In this document: positions 34,478-44,303 of the stretch, one piece after another
How positions within the stretch are numbered: the first letter of the stretch is position 1
Layout: each line of letters opens with the position of its first letter
The notes under the pieces: generated by a model
What the model was told of the DNA's origin: nothing
The model's input: only the letters and a program-made list of their open reading frames with translations
The model's database searches: none
Position numbers and translations under genes: made by a program
Source of the DNA: an uncultured Prevotellaceae bacterium
GTDB lineage: Bacteria > Bacteroidota > Bacteroidia > Bacteroidales > Bacteroidaceae
Assembly: GCA_902764705.1 (NCBI GenBank)
Contig: CACWWZ010000023.1
Location: 1 to 49,597, forward strand
DNA: 49,597 nt
Direction: 5' to 3'

Positions 34478-34505
34478 CTTAATTCTTAATTCTTAATTCT
34501 TAATT
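34478..34505. repeat. Heptamer CTTAATT array (x4)
   Basis: Units at 34478, 34485, 34492 and 34499, exact spacing, in the 39-bp gap between the first SusD and second SusC genes. Confidence 0.9.
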
Positions 34506-34508
34506 CTC

Positions 34509-36527
34509 TTACCATCCGGGATTCTGATCAAATCCATGATACAGATAGGTGTCCTTGTCAGGAAGTGGGAACCAGTAGTGCTTGGATTCCAAACGACGGG
34601 TGATGAGCTCTTTCTTGTGGAAGTTACCAATGTGTGCGTCCTTTGGATCGTGATCCTTAAACCAGTCGTCCGTTTCCAAACGTTCGAACTCATGAGAGTA
34701 TTTCACCGTATAGGGAGGCTCTGTCAAAAGCAGCCAACGCTGAAGGTCGCACCAGCGGAAGCCTTCGAAGGAAAGCTCTACAGCACGCTCGCGGCGTACT
34801 TCGTCGATGAAGTGCTCTCTGGTATCCATGAGGTTAGACTGTACATGCTCCATGGGATAGTCATCACAGTTTACACGGTCGCGGAGTACGTTGATGGCAT
34901 CAACAGCAGAATACGACTTACAATAGACCGGCTTGTCTTTCAGATCGCTCACGCTGGTAGCAATGGCTGCCTGAGCCTCTGCATACATCAGATAGATTTC
35001 AGCCAGACGCATGTAAGGGAGATAGCTCTGGAACTGGTGGTCATAATCATACCATTTGTCACCTTCGTTACACTGGTGAGGAATGAGCTTCTGGATAAAG
35101 TAGCCCGTGCTACTACCGTCGGCAACACCACGCATGGCACCACCTGTGTACAGAGTACAATATTCATGTTTCTTCTGTGTAGAAGTCAAAGCATCTGTGC
35201 TGAGCACGTAGTGGAAACCATCGAAGATGATGTCGTGATAGAATCGCGGATCGCGATCCTTATACGGATGCTCCGGATCCCAACCAGACCGTGGGTTCAA
35301 CACATATTCACCATCGCGGACCAGGTAGATGGGTTGTCCATTGGCCATACCGTACTGGTCGATGACGTTTGCCGTGGGGTGGTGGATGATTTTGTCGTGA
35401 GCTACGAGACCTTCAACCTTCGGGCCGAAAATCTTTGCGCAGTTCCAGTTGGCTGAGTTTACACCGGGATAAGCACCACGGAAGATGGCTTCCGAAGCAC
35501 CTGGCATCGACCAACTTTTCTTATGAGTATAGAAAATGTCTGAATAACAGTTTTCAGCGTTTTCATCCATCGTGTGGTCGTAGAGGTTAGAATACTTGAA
35601 TCCTACGAGATGGTAGGTGACCTGTCCGTTTTTCACCATGTCAAGCAACTTTCCGAATGTCTCGGCAGCTTTCTTACAGTAAGTAACGTCATAATCGTAG
35701 GTCTTGCCGTTGGAGCTGGCACCTAACAGCTGGGCAACACCACCGTCCTTGGTCTTCTCAAACTCCTTCATTAAGGGAGAACCGGCCCAGAGATAGCACT
35801 TGCCTAAGTAGCAGAGTGCCATGAACTTGTTGACACGCAGATCGTTCTTTCCAGATGTCTGCATACCGGCCAGTGTCTCATCCCAACCATTTGGATCGAG
35901 CGGAAGGAGGCTGGCAGCCATTTCGAAATCTTCTGCACAGCGATCGGCGCATTCCTGGAAAGAAAGGCGAGGAAGCTCGGGGATGTCATTGGCAGAAAAT
36001 GCTTTGTCAATATAGGGCAGACCGCCGAAGTAGCACATCAGCTCGAAATGCCACCATGCACGGAAGAAGTACAGCTGTCCGAGCAGCAGGTCACGCTCTT
36101 CGTCAGTACCGACAAGCGACTTGATGTTCTCAATACCCATGTTACACTTACGGATGCAATACCATGAGTTTCTCCAAAGTGAACTTCTGTCACCATTCAG
36201 CCAGCACTGGGTGTTAGAATACCAGTTACGGTAGTTGCCAAGGTCAACCTGGTGATCCATGTGTGCAAAGCCTTCCGTGTTATGAACAGCGTCATCACCG
36301 AAATTCCAAGCAGTACAGTAGTTGATCTTCTCCTTATCAGGAATCAAATTATAGATTTCCTCAATATATCCCTGGAAGTTGCGGTAGTTCTTAAATGCCT
36401 CGTCCTCGGCCACGATAGACTCTGGGTCCTTATCGAGCCAGTCGGTGCAGGAAGTGAAGGATGCACCACCTGCCAAAAGGAGCAGCGAACCGCACAAAAG
36501 GGATTTGATGTTATTATAATATTTCAT
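34509..36527 (-). CDS. RagB/SusD family glycan-binding lipoprotein (first of pair)
   Basis: A 672-residue SusD-like lipoprotein (FTSC lipobox, near residue 27). It shows the TPR-like N-terminal half (LYFFRAWWHFELMCYFGGLP) and the conserved C-terminal elements YMRLAEIYLMYAEAQ, VDEVRRERAVELSFEGFRW and HYWFPLP. It is longer than average, which is usual for the XusB-type SusD of xylan PULs. It is co-transcribed 15 bp after the first SusC. Confidence 0.93.
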   Translation of the reverse strand: MKYYNNIKSLLCGSLLLLAGGASFTSCTDWLDKDPESIVAEDEAFKNYRNFQGYIEEIYNLIPDKEKINYCTAWNFGDDAVHNTEGFAHMDHQVDLGNYRNWYSNTQCWLNGDRSSLWRNSWYCIRKCNMGIENIKSLVGTDEERDLLLGQLYFFRAWWHFELMCYFGGLPYIDKAFSANDIPELPRLSFQECADRCAEDFEMAASLLPLDPNGWDETLAGMQTSGKNDLRVNKFMALCYLGKCYLWAGSPLMKEFEKTKDGGVAQLLGASSNGKTYDYDVTYCKKAAETFGKLLDMVKNGQVTYHLVGFKYSNLYDHTMDENAENCYSDIFYTHKKSWSMPGASEAIFRGAYPGVNSANWNCAKIFGPKVEGLVAHDKIIHHPTANVIDQYGMANGQPIYLVRDGEYVLNPRSGWDPEHPYKDRDPRFYHDIIFDGFHYVLSTDALTSTQKKHEYCTLYTGGAMRGVADGSSTGYFIQKLIPHQCNEGDKWYDYDHQFQSYLPYMRLAEIYLMYAEAQAAIATSVSDLKDKPVYCKSYSAVDAINVLRDRVNCDDYPMEHVQSNLMDTREHFIDEVRRERAVELSFEGFRWCDLQRWLLLTEPPYTVKYSHEFERLETDDWFKDHDPKDAHIGNFHKKELITRRLESKHYWFPLPDKDTYLYHGFDQNPGW

Positions 36528-36542
36528 AATATATATACGTAA

Positions 36543-39500
36543 TTATAAGTAAAGCTTGAATCCGAAGTTGTAACGTCTGACCGTAGGATAAGCACCACCG
36601 CTACCACTCCATCCGTAGTTACTTTCGCGGTCGTCAGGCATCTTAGTAATCAGGAAGAGGTTGTTACCATTCAGATATACCTTCAGGCTAGAGAAACCAA
36701 TTTTCTTAATCCAGCCCTTTGTCCATGTGTAGGCGACCTCCACGTTCTTCAGACGGAAATAAGAACCGTCGAAGAGGAACTGTGTACCGTTGTTGTAGGA
36801 AACCTGAGTAGCAAAACGTGGAACGACGACTTCGCCATTTCCGCTTTCGGGATTCCACCAAGTACCAGTATCATAAACTGTGAGCAGCTGGTCACCGAAA
36901 GAAGTGAGGGTTACGTCACGGGTAACGCCTGTTACACCATAGAGCTGAGCGAAACAGCTCCATCCCTTCCATTCCCAACCGATGGTGGCATTGTAGGTGT
37001 GCTCCGGGTTTCCGGTGTAGCCGTAAGGAGCCTTGTCATTGGTCTCGTCAACCTTACCGTCACCATTGAAGTCAACGATATAGTGGTCGCCGATGAGTAC
37101 TGTGGCATCGTCCTTCTCACGCTCGGGCGAACTGTAGAGTTCGTCGTACGTCTTAATGAAGCCGTTGTCAATAAACTCGGTGTACTGTCCTTGAGAATAA
37201 CCCTCTGCCTTGCGATAGCTGGGAATCAGTGCGGGGTCATCCTTTTCTATAATAGTATTGTGCGCGTATGTGTAGTTGGTATTTGCCCAGAAGCGCATAC
37301 CATTCTTCAATACCTTGTTGAAACGAAGTTCAAACTCGAAACCGACGTTCTTCATTTTACCCTTATTGACGTCAGGAGTCGTTGCTGCACCATAGAATGA
37401 AGGCACAGAACGGTTGGCACCGGAGATGAAGATGTCGTAACGATCGTCGCGGAACCAGTCGAAGCTACCTGCGAACATACCATGCAGGAAAGCATAGTCG
37501 AAACCGAGGTCTTTCTTCAATACCGTGGCCCAACGAAGGTCAGGTACGGCAATACCAGATTCCTTATAACCGGTGAACGGGCTGTTGGAACCGTCAAGAG
37601 AAATCGCATAAGGACCAATTACGGACCATTCCGTCATGTAGGCAAAACGCTTACCGGCGTTATCGTCACCAATCTCACCAAGAGAACCACGAATCTTGAA
37701 CATATCAACAATTCCTTTCTCTTTTAACTTCTTCATGAAGGGCTCTTCGGAAATCATCCAACCGGCAGCTCCTGAACAGAAGAATGCGAAACGATAGTCC
37801 GGAGAGAACTTCTGTGAACCGTTGTAAGCACCGTTGAACTCAGCGAAATATCTGCTCTTGTAGTCGTAGGTAGTACGGAACACCCAGTCCTCGCGACGAT
37901 TCTCGAGGTCTGCGTTACCGGCATTGATACGGCGCTTCCAGTTACCCATGACGGAGATGTTGTGCTGACCGAACTGACGGGCCCAGAAGAGCTGGAGTGA
38001 CATTTCGGTGGCACGGCTTGTATAGCTGACACTACCGGGCTGAGTAAACCAGTCGCGCTTCTCATAGTAATCGAAACCGGTCTTCGGGTAGATTTCATTT
38101 TCCCATACCAGCTGTCCTTCCTCAGGAACAATGTATGCTGTGTTGTTAACGTGACCACCGCCGGCAGCACTGATACCGCGGTCGCCCTCGTTGAACTGGT
38201 TATCCCAAGAGACGGTACCGCGTGCAACAAGTCCCTTCGTCACGAAATCGAGGTTCTGCTCGAGGACGAAGTCGGTGAATATACGAGTGATAGTGCTCAC
38301 TGAATAACCAGACGTCGATACGCTCATCGGAGAGTTCGACATGTTAGAGGCTGCCAATCTGGAGAAACCCCAAGCGCCGTTGGCGAACTTAACAGGGTAT
38401 ACGTTGGGCGGCATACGATAGGCACCGGCCCAGTTCTGCTGCTGGAAGAACTCACCGTTATTACCATAATAATAACGTGGAGACTTCTGCTGAGCGTTAG
38501 AACCAGCCAGGCTCACTCTGAACTGTGTGGTCTTTGTAATCTGGAAGTCCAAGTTAGAACGTACATTCAAACGGTTGTAGTCGTAACCGCCCTCATAGCC
38601 TTGGTTGTTATCCCAGATACGGGTCATATCACCTTCGTTCTGGAAGTCGAAAGCTACGAAATATTTCACGAACTTGGTACCACCGGAGAAGTTGATATTA
38701 GTGTTGTAAGAGAAGGTGTAGTTCTTGAACATCTCTTCCTGCCAGTCAACGTTAGGATAACGTTCTGCCTGGCTGTAGTCACCGAGGTAATTACCGTCCT
38801 TGTCATAGTTGGGGATGACGGTATGATCCTGGTTGCGGAAAAGATTGATAAACGTCTGTGGACGATAGTAAGCCCAAGAACCGGCACCGCCAATGGCGAG
38901 CTCGTGCTCAACGGCTTGGTTGCGGAGCATGTAGCCGTCGTAAGAGTCGTACTTGCGGGGAAGCTTTGATACGGCCTTCAGTGTGGCGTTGAAACCTACA
39001 TCGATTCTTGCCTTACCTTCCTGACCGCGCTTGGTGGTAATCAGAATTACACCATTAGCACCCTCCACACCGTAGACGGCAGTTGCAGATGCGTCCTTCA
39101 ATACGGACACTGTGGCTACTGAGGTGACATCAACGGATTTAATCTCACGCTTAACACCATCGACGAGGATCAGAGGCTGGGCGTCCTGGTTCCATGCGGC
39201 AGCACCACGGATGTAAATTCGCGGGTCTTCTTCACCAGGCTGACCAGTAGAAGCGATGGTGGCGATACCAGGAAGGTTACCGGTGAGAGCAGCACTCACA
39301 CTACCGATACCTGCAGCACGCTCCAGCACTTCACCCGTGGTCTGGGTAATAGCACCCACCACAGAGGCTTTCTTCTGCTGACCGTAACCTACTACTACGA
39401 CTTCCTCCAGCTGGGTGTCGTCCATCAGCGTGACTTTGAAGTTGCGCTGCTTGCCGATTTTGATTTCCTTGGTGGTCATACCCACATAGGAAATCACCAG

Positions 39501-39734
39501 CACTGACTGCTCCGAGGGTACCTTCAGTTGGAAGTTACCGTCGAAATCAGTCACCGTACCCAGGGAAGTCTGTCCCTTTACTACAACCGAGGCGCCAATC
39601 AAAGGCTCCGCGGCATTGTCTGTGACTGAACCCGTAACAGTGACGCCATTTTGGGCATACAGCATAGTGCTGCAGGCGAACAGCATCAGAATCGCGGGAA
39701 ATGTCTGTCTAATCAATTGCTTTAGATTCTTCAT
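36543..39734 (-). CDS. SusC-like TonB-dependent outer-membrane transporter (first of pair)
   Basis: A 1063-residue SusC transporter: Sec signal (to about residue 27), carboxypeptidase-regulatory domain (about 30-105, VTGSVTDNAAEPLIGASVVV), TonB box region LEEVVVVGYG, plug with LILVDGVKREI and AVYGVEGANGVILITTKRG, and a barrel ending NFGFKLYL. It starts the PUL operon and matches XusA by order. A 7-codon upstream ORF overlaps its ATG (ATGA). It has its own TAACTTTG promoter at 39798-39805 and a putative regulator site at 39834-39862. Confidence 0.94.
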   Translation of the reverse strand: MKNLKQLIRQTFPAILMLFACSTMLYAQNGVTVTGSVTDNAAEPLIGASVVVKGQTSLGTVTDFDGNFQLKVPSEQSVLVISYVGMTTKEIKIGKQRNFKVTLMDDTQLEEVVVVGYGQQKKASVVGAITQTTGEVLERAAGIGSVSAALTGNLPGIATIASTGQPGEEDPRIYIRGAAAWNQDAQPLILVDGVKREIKSVDVTSVATVSVLKDASATAVYGVEGANGVILITTKRGQEGKARIDVGFNATLKAVSKLPRKYDSYDGYMLRNQAVEHELAIGGAGSWAYYRPQTFINLFRNQDHTVIPNYDKDGNYLGDYSQAERYPNVDWQEEMFKNYTFSYNTNINFSGGTKFVKYFVAFDFQNEGDMTRIWDNNQGYEGGYDYNRLNVRSNLDFQITKTTQFRVSLAGSNAQQKSPRYYYGNNGEFFQQQNWAGAYRMPPNVYPVKFANGAWGFSRLAASNMSNSPMSVSTSGYSVSTITRIFTDFVLEQNLDFVTKGLVARGTVSWDNQFNEGDRGISAAGGGHVNNTAYIVPEEGQLVWENEIYPKTGFDYYEKRDWFTQPGSVSYTSRATEMSLQLFWARQFGQHNISVMGNWKRRINAGNADLENRREDWVFRTTYDYKSRYFAEFNGAYNGSQKFSPDYRFAFFCSGAAGWMISEEPFMKKLKEKGIVDMFKIRGSLGEIGDDNAGKRFAYMTEWSVIGPYAISLDGSNSPFTGYKESGIAVPDLRWATVLKKDLGFDYAFLHGMFAGSFDWFRDDRYDIFISGANRSVPSFYGAATTPDVNKGKMKNVGFEFELRFNKVLKNGMRFWANTNYTYAHNTIIEKDDPALIPSYRKAEGYSQGQYTEFIDNGFIKTYDELYSSPEREKDDATVLIGDHYIVDFNGDGKVDETNDKAPYGYTGNPEHTYNATIGWEWKGWSCFAQLYGVTGVTRDVTLTSFGDQLLTVYDTGTWWNPESGNGEVVVPRFATQVSYNNGTQFLFDGSYFRLKNVEVAYTWTKGWIKKIGFSSLKVYLNGNNLFLITKMPDDRESNYGWSGSGGAYPTVRRYNFGFKLYL

Positions 39735-39754
39735 TTTGACAGATTTTGATTCAT
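39731..39754 (-). CDS. Seven-codon leader ORF overlapping the SusC start
   Basis: ATG at 39754 reads MNQNLSK and stops at TGA 39733-39731, overlapping the SusC ATG as ATGA. Its upstream context AAAAATAAC-ATG is the same as that of the 43-codon ORF at 39919-40050. It could couple translation. Evidence is positional only. Confidence 0.3.
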   Translation of the reverse strand: MNQNLSK

Positions 39755-39797
39755 GTTATTTTTAATTTACGTTAGTTGTTTCTCGTTAATTTCGGTG

Positions 39798-39805
39798 CAA
39801 AGTTA
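39798..39805 (-). promoter_or_regulatory. -7 promoter element for the PUL operon (SusC-proximal)
   Basis: Minus strand TAACTTTG followed by CACC, 64 bp upstream of the SusC ATG. Confidence 0.65.
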
Positions 39806-39833
39806 CATGTATTATTATAAATAACCTTATTTT

Positions 39834-39862
39834 ATTGTAACAAGCACTTTGTATTTTGTAAC
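39834..39862. promoter_or_regulatory. Putative PUL regulator site (TTGTAAC direct repeat)
   Basis: TTGTAAC at 39834 and 39856, 22 bp apart, beginning 29 bp from the -7 box. The same layout is seen upstream of the promoter at 40218-40225. Repeats spaced two helical turns fit the AraC-type output domain of a hybrid two-component regulator, but no regulator gene lies in the window. Confidence 0.45.
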
Positions 39863-39918
39863 ATTCCTTAAGAATTCTTGCTTTTTTGCCGTTTTGTGTT
39901 ACTTTAGCAATAATTGTA

Positions 39919-40050
39919 TTAGGTCGACAGCTGGCCGTACGGCAGTCCGTGGCAGTAGCCTCCAGTGTAAACTGTGCCGCCTCTGGTTGCATAATCGCGG
40001 GTTCCTTCATTTACTAAAGGACTCGTTGGGATTTCCTGTTTTTGATACAT
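39919..40050 (-). CDS. Small ORF, 43 residues, in the PUL leader
   Basis: ATG at 40050, TAA ending at 39919. The predicted peptide begins MYQKQEIPTSPLVNEG and contains TRGGTVYTGGYCHGLPYGQ. A G+C-normal block of about 130 bp inside otherwise A/T-rich sequence coincides exactly with this ORF, which suggests real coding. Its start context (AAAAATAACATG) matches the SusC leader. It has no signal peptide, no known family that I recognise and one cysteine. It lies between an upstream promoter (40218-40225) plus attenuator-like hairpin and the SusC promoter. A remnant of a larger gene is the main alternative. Confidence 0.45.
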   Translation of the reverse strand: MYQKQEIPTSPLVNEGTRDYATRGGTVYTGGYCHGLPYGQLST

Positions 40051-40089
40051 GTTATTTTTATTTTTAGCCTTTACAATGTTTCTTTAATG

Positions 40090-40119
40090 AAAAAGGGGGG
40101 TGATTCACATCGGCCCCCT
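40090..40119 (-). terminator. Attenuator-like hairpin upstream of the small ORF
   Basis: On the minus strand AGGGGG, a 13-nt loop region and CCCCCC are followed by TTTTT, the form of an intrinsic terminator. It lies about 100 nt downstream of the promoter at 40218-40225, so it could stop transcripts before the small ORF and SusC. Confidence 0.55.
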
Positions 40120-40217
40120 CATAATTTTACATACCAAAACTACTAACTCTTAGTAACTATTATAAGTCTTAACTTAAAAAATAAAGCGATTTGAAAAAGA
40201 ATTTCTATTTCTGGGTG

Positions 40218-40225
40218 CAAAGATA
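40218..40225 (-). promoter_or_regulatory. Second leftward promoter of the PUL leader
   Basis: Minus strand TATCTTTG followed by CACCCAG, similar in flank to the SusC promoter (TTTGCACC). It would drive the hairpin and small ORF. Confidence 0.55.
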
Positions 40226-40254
40226 TACATTATATTTTAAGAATACTTTATCAT

Positions 40255-40282
40255 TTGTAACATGCTTTTTGTTTTTTGTATA
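40255..40282. promoter_or_regulatory. Putative PUL regulator site, second copy
   Basis: TTGTAAC at 40255 and a degenerate TTGTATA at 40276 (21 bp apart), beginning 30 bp from the -7 box at 40225, as at 39834. A further TTGTAAC lies at 40316, toward the divergent esterase promoter. Confidence 0.4.
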
Positions 40283-40364
40283 TTACATGCATGTTTTTTA
40301 CAGTTTGAAAGTATTTTGTAACTTAATGGAAAACGTTTTTGTTGCAAGGAAAAGAAATAATGTT

Positions 40365-40372
40365 TAACTTTG
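40365..40372 (+). promoter_or_regulatory. -7 promoter element for the esterase gene
   Basis: TAACTTTG followed by CATT, 28 bp before the esterase ATG; divergent from the PUL promoters. Confidence 0.6.
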
Positions 40373-40399
40373 CATTCGAATCGTTAAACCCCTAATTGA

Positions 40400-42373
<1,974 letters not shown>

Positions 42374-42377
42374 AGGA

Positions 42378-42418
42378 GGTAAAGGAGTTAAAGAAGTTAA
42401 AGAAGTTAACGAAGTTAA
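42378..42418. repeat. Period-9 GTTAAnGAA array (x5)
   Basis: GTTA at 42387, 42396, 42405 and 42414 with a variant unit at 42378, exact 9-bp spacing, between the esterase stop codon and its terminator. Confidence 0.85.
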
Positions 42419-42424
42419 GAAGAC

Positions 42425-42456
42425 AAAAAAAGCCTCCCGATTGGGGAGGCTTTTTT
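42425..42456. terminator. Bidirectional rho-independent terminator
   Basis: A7-GCCTCCC / GGGAGGC-T6 stem-loop between the convergent esterase and hypothetical gene; works in both directions. Confidence 0.9.
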
Positions 42457-42463
42457 ATTGTCT

Positions 42464-43033
42464 TTAATCATCCGGATTACCTTTGTAGTGGAAGGGCTGG
42501 ATGTTAGGATTGTCACCCGTATACATTTCCGGAACCTGATCCTTGATCAGTTTCTTGTTGTAGTCGCCGCGTACGGCACCAGTGTTCATCAGCAAATCGG
42601 AATACTTGACCGTAGGAATTACGATGCCGAAAATGCCGACACCCACGCGAACACCCTCAGGATGGATGTTGTTGACGATGCGCGCCGTCTTCAGGAAGGT
42701 GTGCGGATAAATCTCCAGCTTGTTCAGCTTCTTGTAGGTTTCCCATAGCTCTTTGTTTACCTCCATGCTGTCGGCATGGGTGAAGACGCGGCCAAGATTA
42801 CCGACGTAGTCATCGATGATGTCACTCTCAATGCTGTCGCTGGCCTCAATGCACTCCATGATGTTGTCTTCCATCTGCCAGCGCATGTAGCTGTCGCTAG
42901 GACGGGTGATGGCAGCGATAATCAGTAGGACAATGAGAATGGCTGCACAGATAATGATTTTGCCGAGACAGCTGCCCGTGAACTGCTGGGCGGTACTCTG
43001 TTTCTTGTAGGTGTTGGGATTAAACTGTTCCAT
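42464..43033 (-). CDS. Hypothetical single-pass membrane protein
   Basis: A 189-residue protein, not recognised beyond being a Bacteroidales-type hypothetical. A cytoplasmic N-terminus of about 24 residues is followed by one transmembrane helix (about 25-42, IIICAAILIVLLIIAAI). A predicted extracytoplasmic domain of about 145 residues follows, with acidic helices and then a compact beta-like part (VRVGVGIFGIVIPTVKYSDLL). It lies 14 bp after folE in the leftward operon. Confidence 0.7.
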   Translation of the reverse strand: MEQFNPNTYKKQSTAQQFTGSCLGKIIICAAILIVLLIIAAITRPSDSYMRWQMEDNIMECIEASDSIESDIIDDYVGNLGRVFTHADSMEVNKELWETYKKLNKLEIYPHTFLKTARIVNNIHPEGVRVGVGIFGIVIPTVKYSDLLMNTGAVRGDYNKKLIKDQVPEMYTGDNPNIQPFHYKGNPDD

Positions 43034-43047
43034 AATATGATTTTTAT

Positions 43048-43629
43048 TTATTGATGATGCAATAGATTCATAAACTCCTGGCGTGTCTTTGCCTGATTAA
43101 AGGCACCACTGAACTCACTGGTCGTCGTGATGCTGTTTTGTTTCTCCACGCCACGCATCTGCATGCACATGTGGCGGGCTTCAACGACTACCATGACACC
43201 AAGAGGATGCAGCGTGTCCTGAATGCACTGCTTGATTTGCAGCGTCAGGCGCTCCTGCACTTGCAAGCGGTGGGCAAAGATGTCCACCACGCGGGCAATC
43301 TTCGAGAGCCCTGTGATGTAGCCGTTGGGAATGTATGCCACATGGGCCTTGCCGTAGAAAGGCAACATGTGGTGTTCGCAGAGCGAGAAGAAGTCGATGT
43401 CCTTCACAATGACCATCTGCGAGTAGTCTTCGCGGAAGAGTGCCTGGCGCAGCACTTCGTTGGCGTCCTGCGTATATCCCTGGGTCAGGAACTGCATGGC
43501 CTTGGCCACGCGCATGGGGGTCTTCTGTAGTCCCTCACGCTCGGGGTCTTCACCCAGCAATTGCAAGGTGCGGCGGTAGTGGTCCGCCAATTCTTCCAGT
43601 CCTTCGCGATATTCTATTTGTTCTGCCAT
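43048..43629 (-). CDS. folE: GTP cyclohydrolase I
   Basis: A 193-residue enzyme converting GTP to dihydroneopterin triphosphate, the first step of folate synthesis. Zinc and active-site motifs: [20 protein letters not shown] (about 79-98), [15 protein letters not shown], and the second zinc cysteine region [17 protein letters not shown]. Full length. It starts next to the stop codon of the SPOR gene. This enzyme supplies folate used by the T-protein of the nearby glycine-cleavage system, though they are in separate operons. Confidence 0.95.
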   Translation of the reverse strand: MAEQIEYREGLEELADHYRRTLQLLGEDPEREGLQKTPMRVAKAMQFLTQGYTQDANEVLRQALFREDYSQMVIVKDIDFFSLCEHHMLPFYGKAHVAYIPNGYITGLSKIARVVDIFAHRLQVQERLTLQIKQCIQDTLHPLGVMVVVEARHMCMQMRGVEKQNSITTTSEFSGAFNQAKTRQEFMNLLHHQ

Positions 43630-44253
43630 TTAGTCGTAAACTGTTATTTTTCCTTTCACCACTACTGCTTCCGAGAATCCCATCTTGCGCAGACTGAGCA
43701 ACATCTGGTGCGCTTCCTCGTAGGTGCGGTAGTTGCCTACGCGACATATCCAGCGCGGGGAGTAGAAATGCACGTAGACGGGGACTCCCGGGTAGCTGCT
43801 TTTGATCTGGTTGCCCACCGATTCTGCCTGTTGGCGGTCCTTGCGCGAGTTTCCGCCGGCAAAGGCTTGCACGCGGTAACCGTTAATCTTGTAACCGCCC
43901 GTCATGATTTTCTTGGTCGGTTCGGCAGCTCCTTCCTCAGATGTCTCTTCCTGAGCGCTCTGACTGCTGGCTTTCGAGGGGTCGTTAGTCGTCGTGTTCG
44001 ACGGCTTTGTGGTCATCGGCTTTGTCGTTGCCGGCTTCGTCGTGCTCGTCGGAGATGTTACGGGGCCGAGTTTGCTTTCGTTCACTAGCTGGTCTATCTC
44101 GGTGCTCTCATGAATGGTAACGGTACCCTGTCCGGCTTTCTGTTGCTGGATGCGCTGGGTAAACGTCTGTGCGTTTAAAGGTAAAAAAGTAAAAAGGTAA
44201 AATGGTAAAAGCACCAATACCTTTTTGATGATTTGATACTGTTTTGTTTCCAT
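43630..44253 (-). CDS. SPOR domain protein
   Basis: A 207-residue secreted protein: Sec signal (VLVLLPFYLFTFLPLNAQ), a Thr/Ser/Pro-rich linker (about 55-115, repeated TTKP and TKPS), and a C-terminal SPOR domain (about 127-205, GYKINGYRVQAFAGGNSRKD; VGNYRTYEEAHQMLLSL), which binds denuded peptidoglycan at division sites. The signal-peptide codons overlap an octamer repeat (44181-44208). Gene order tpiA-SPOR-folE is the one found in Bacteroides. Confidence 0.88.
   Translation of the reverse strand: METKQYQIIKKVLVLLPFYLFTFLPLNAQTFTQRIQQQKAGQGTVTIHESTEIDQLVNESKLGPVTSPTSTTKPATTKPMTTKPSNTTTNDPSKASSQSAQEETSEEGAAEPTKKIMTGGYKINGYRVQAFAGGNSRKDRQQAESVGNQIKSSYPGVPVYVHFYSPRWICRVGNYRTYEEAHQMLLSLRKMGFSEAVVVKGKITVYD
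44181..44208. repeat. Octamer AAAnnGTA array in SPOR signal-peptide codons
   Basis: GTA at 44181, 44189, 44197 and 44205, exact 8-bp spacing; same unit as 8000-8031 and, on the other strand, as 8073-8104. Confidence 0.85.
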
Positions 44254-44263
44254 AATGCTTTCC

Positions 44264-44298
44264 TTATTTTACTCTTTTACTTTTTTACCTATTTATTT
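44264..44298. repeat. Octamer TTTTACT-like array between tpiA and the SPOR gene
   Basis: AC at 44271, 44279 and 44287 in TTTTAC(T/C) units spaced 8 bp, with a degenerate fourth unit; fills the 50-bp gap. Confidence 0.6.
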
Positions 44299-44303
44299 GT
44301 CTT

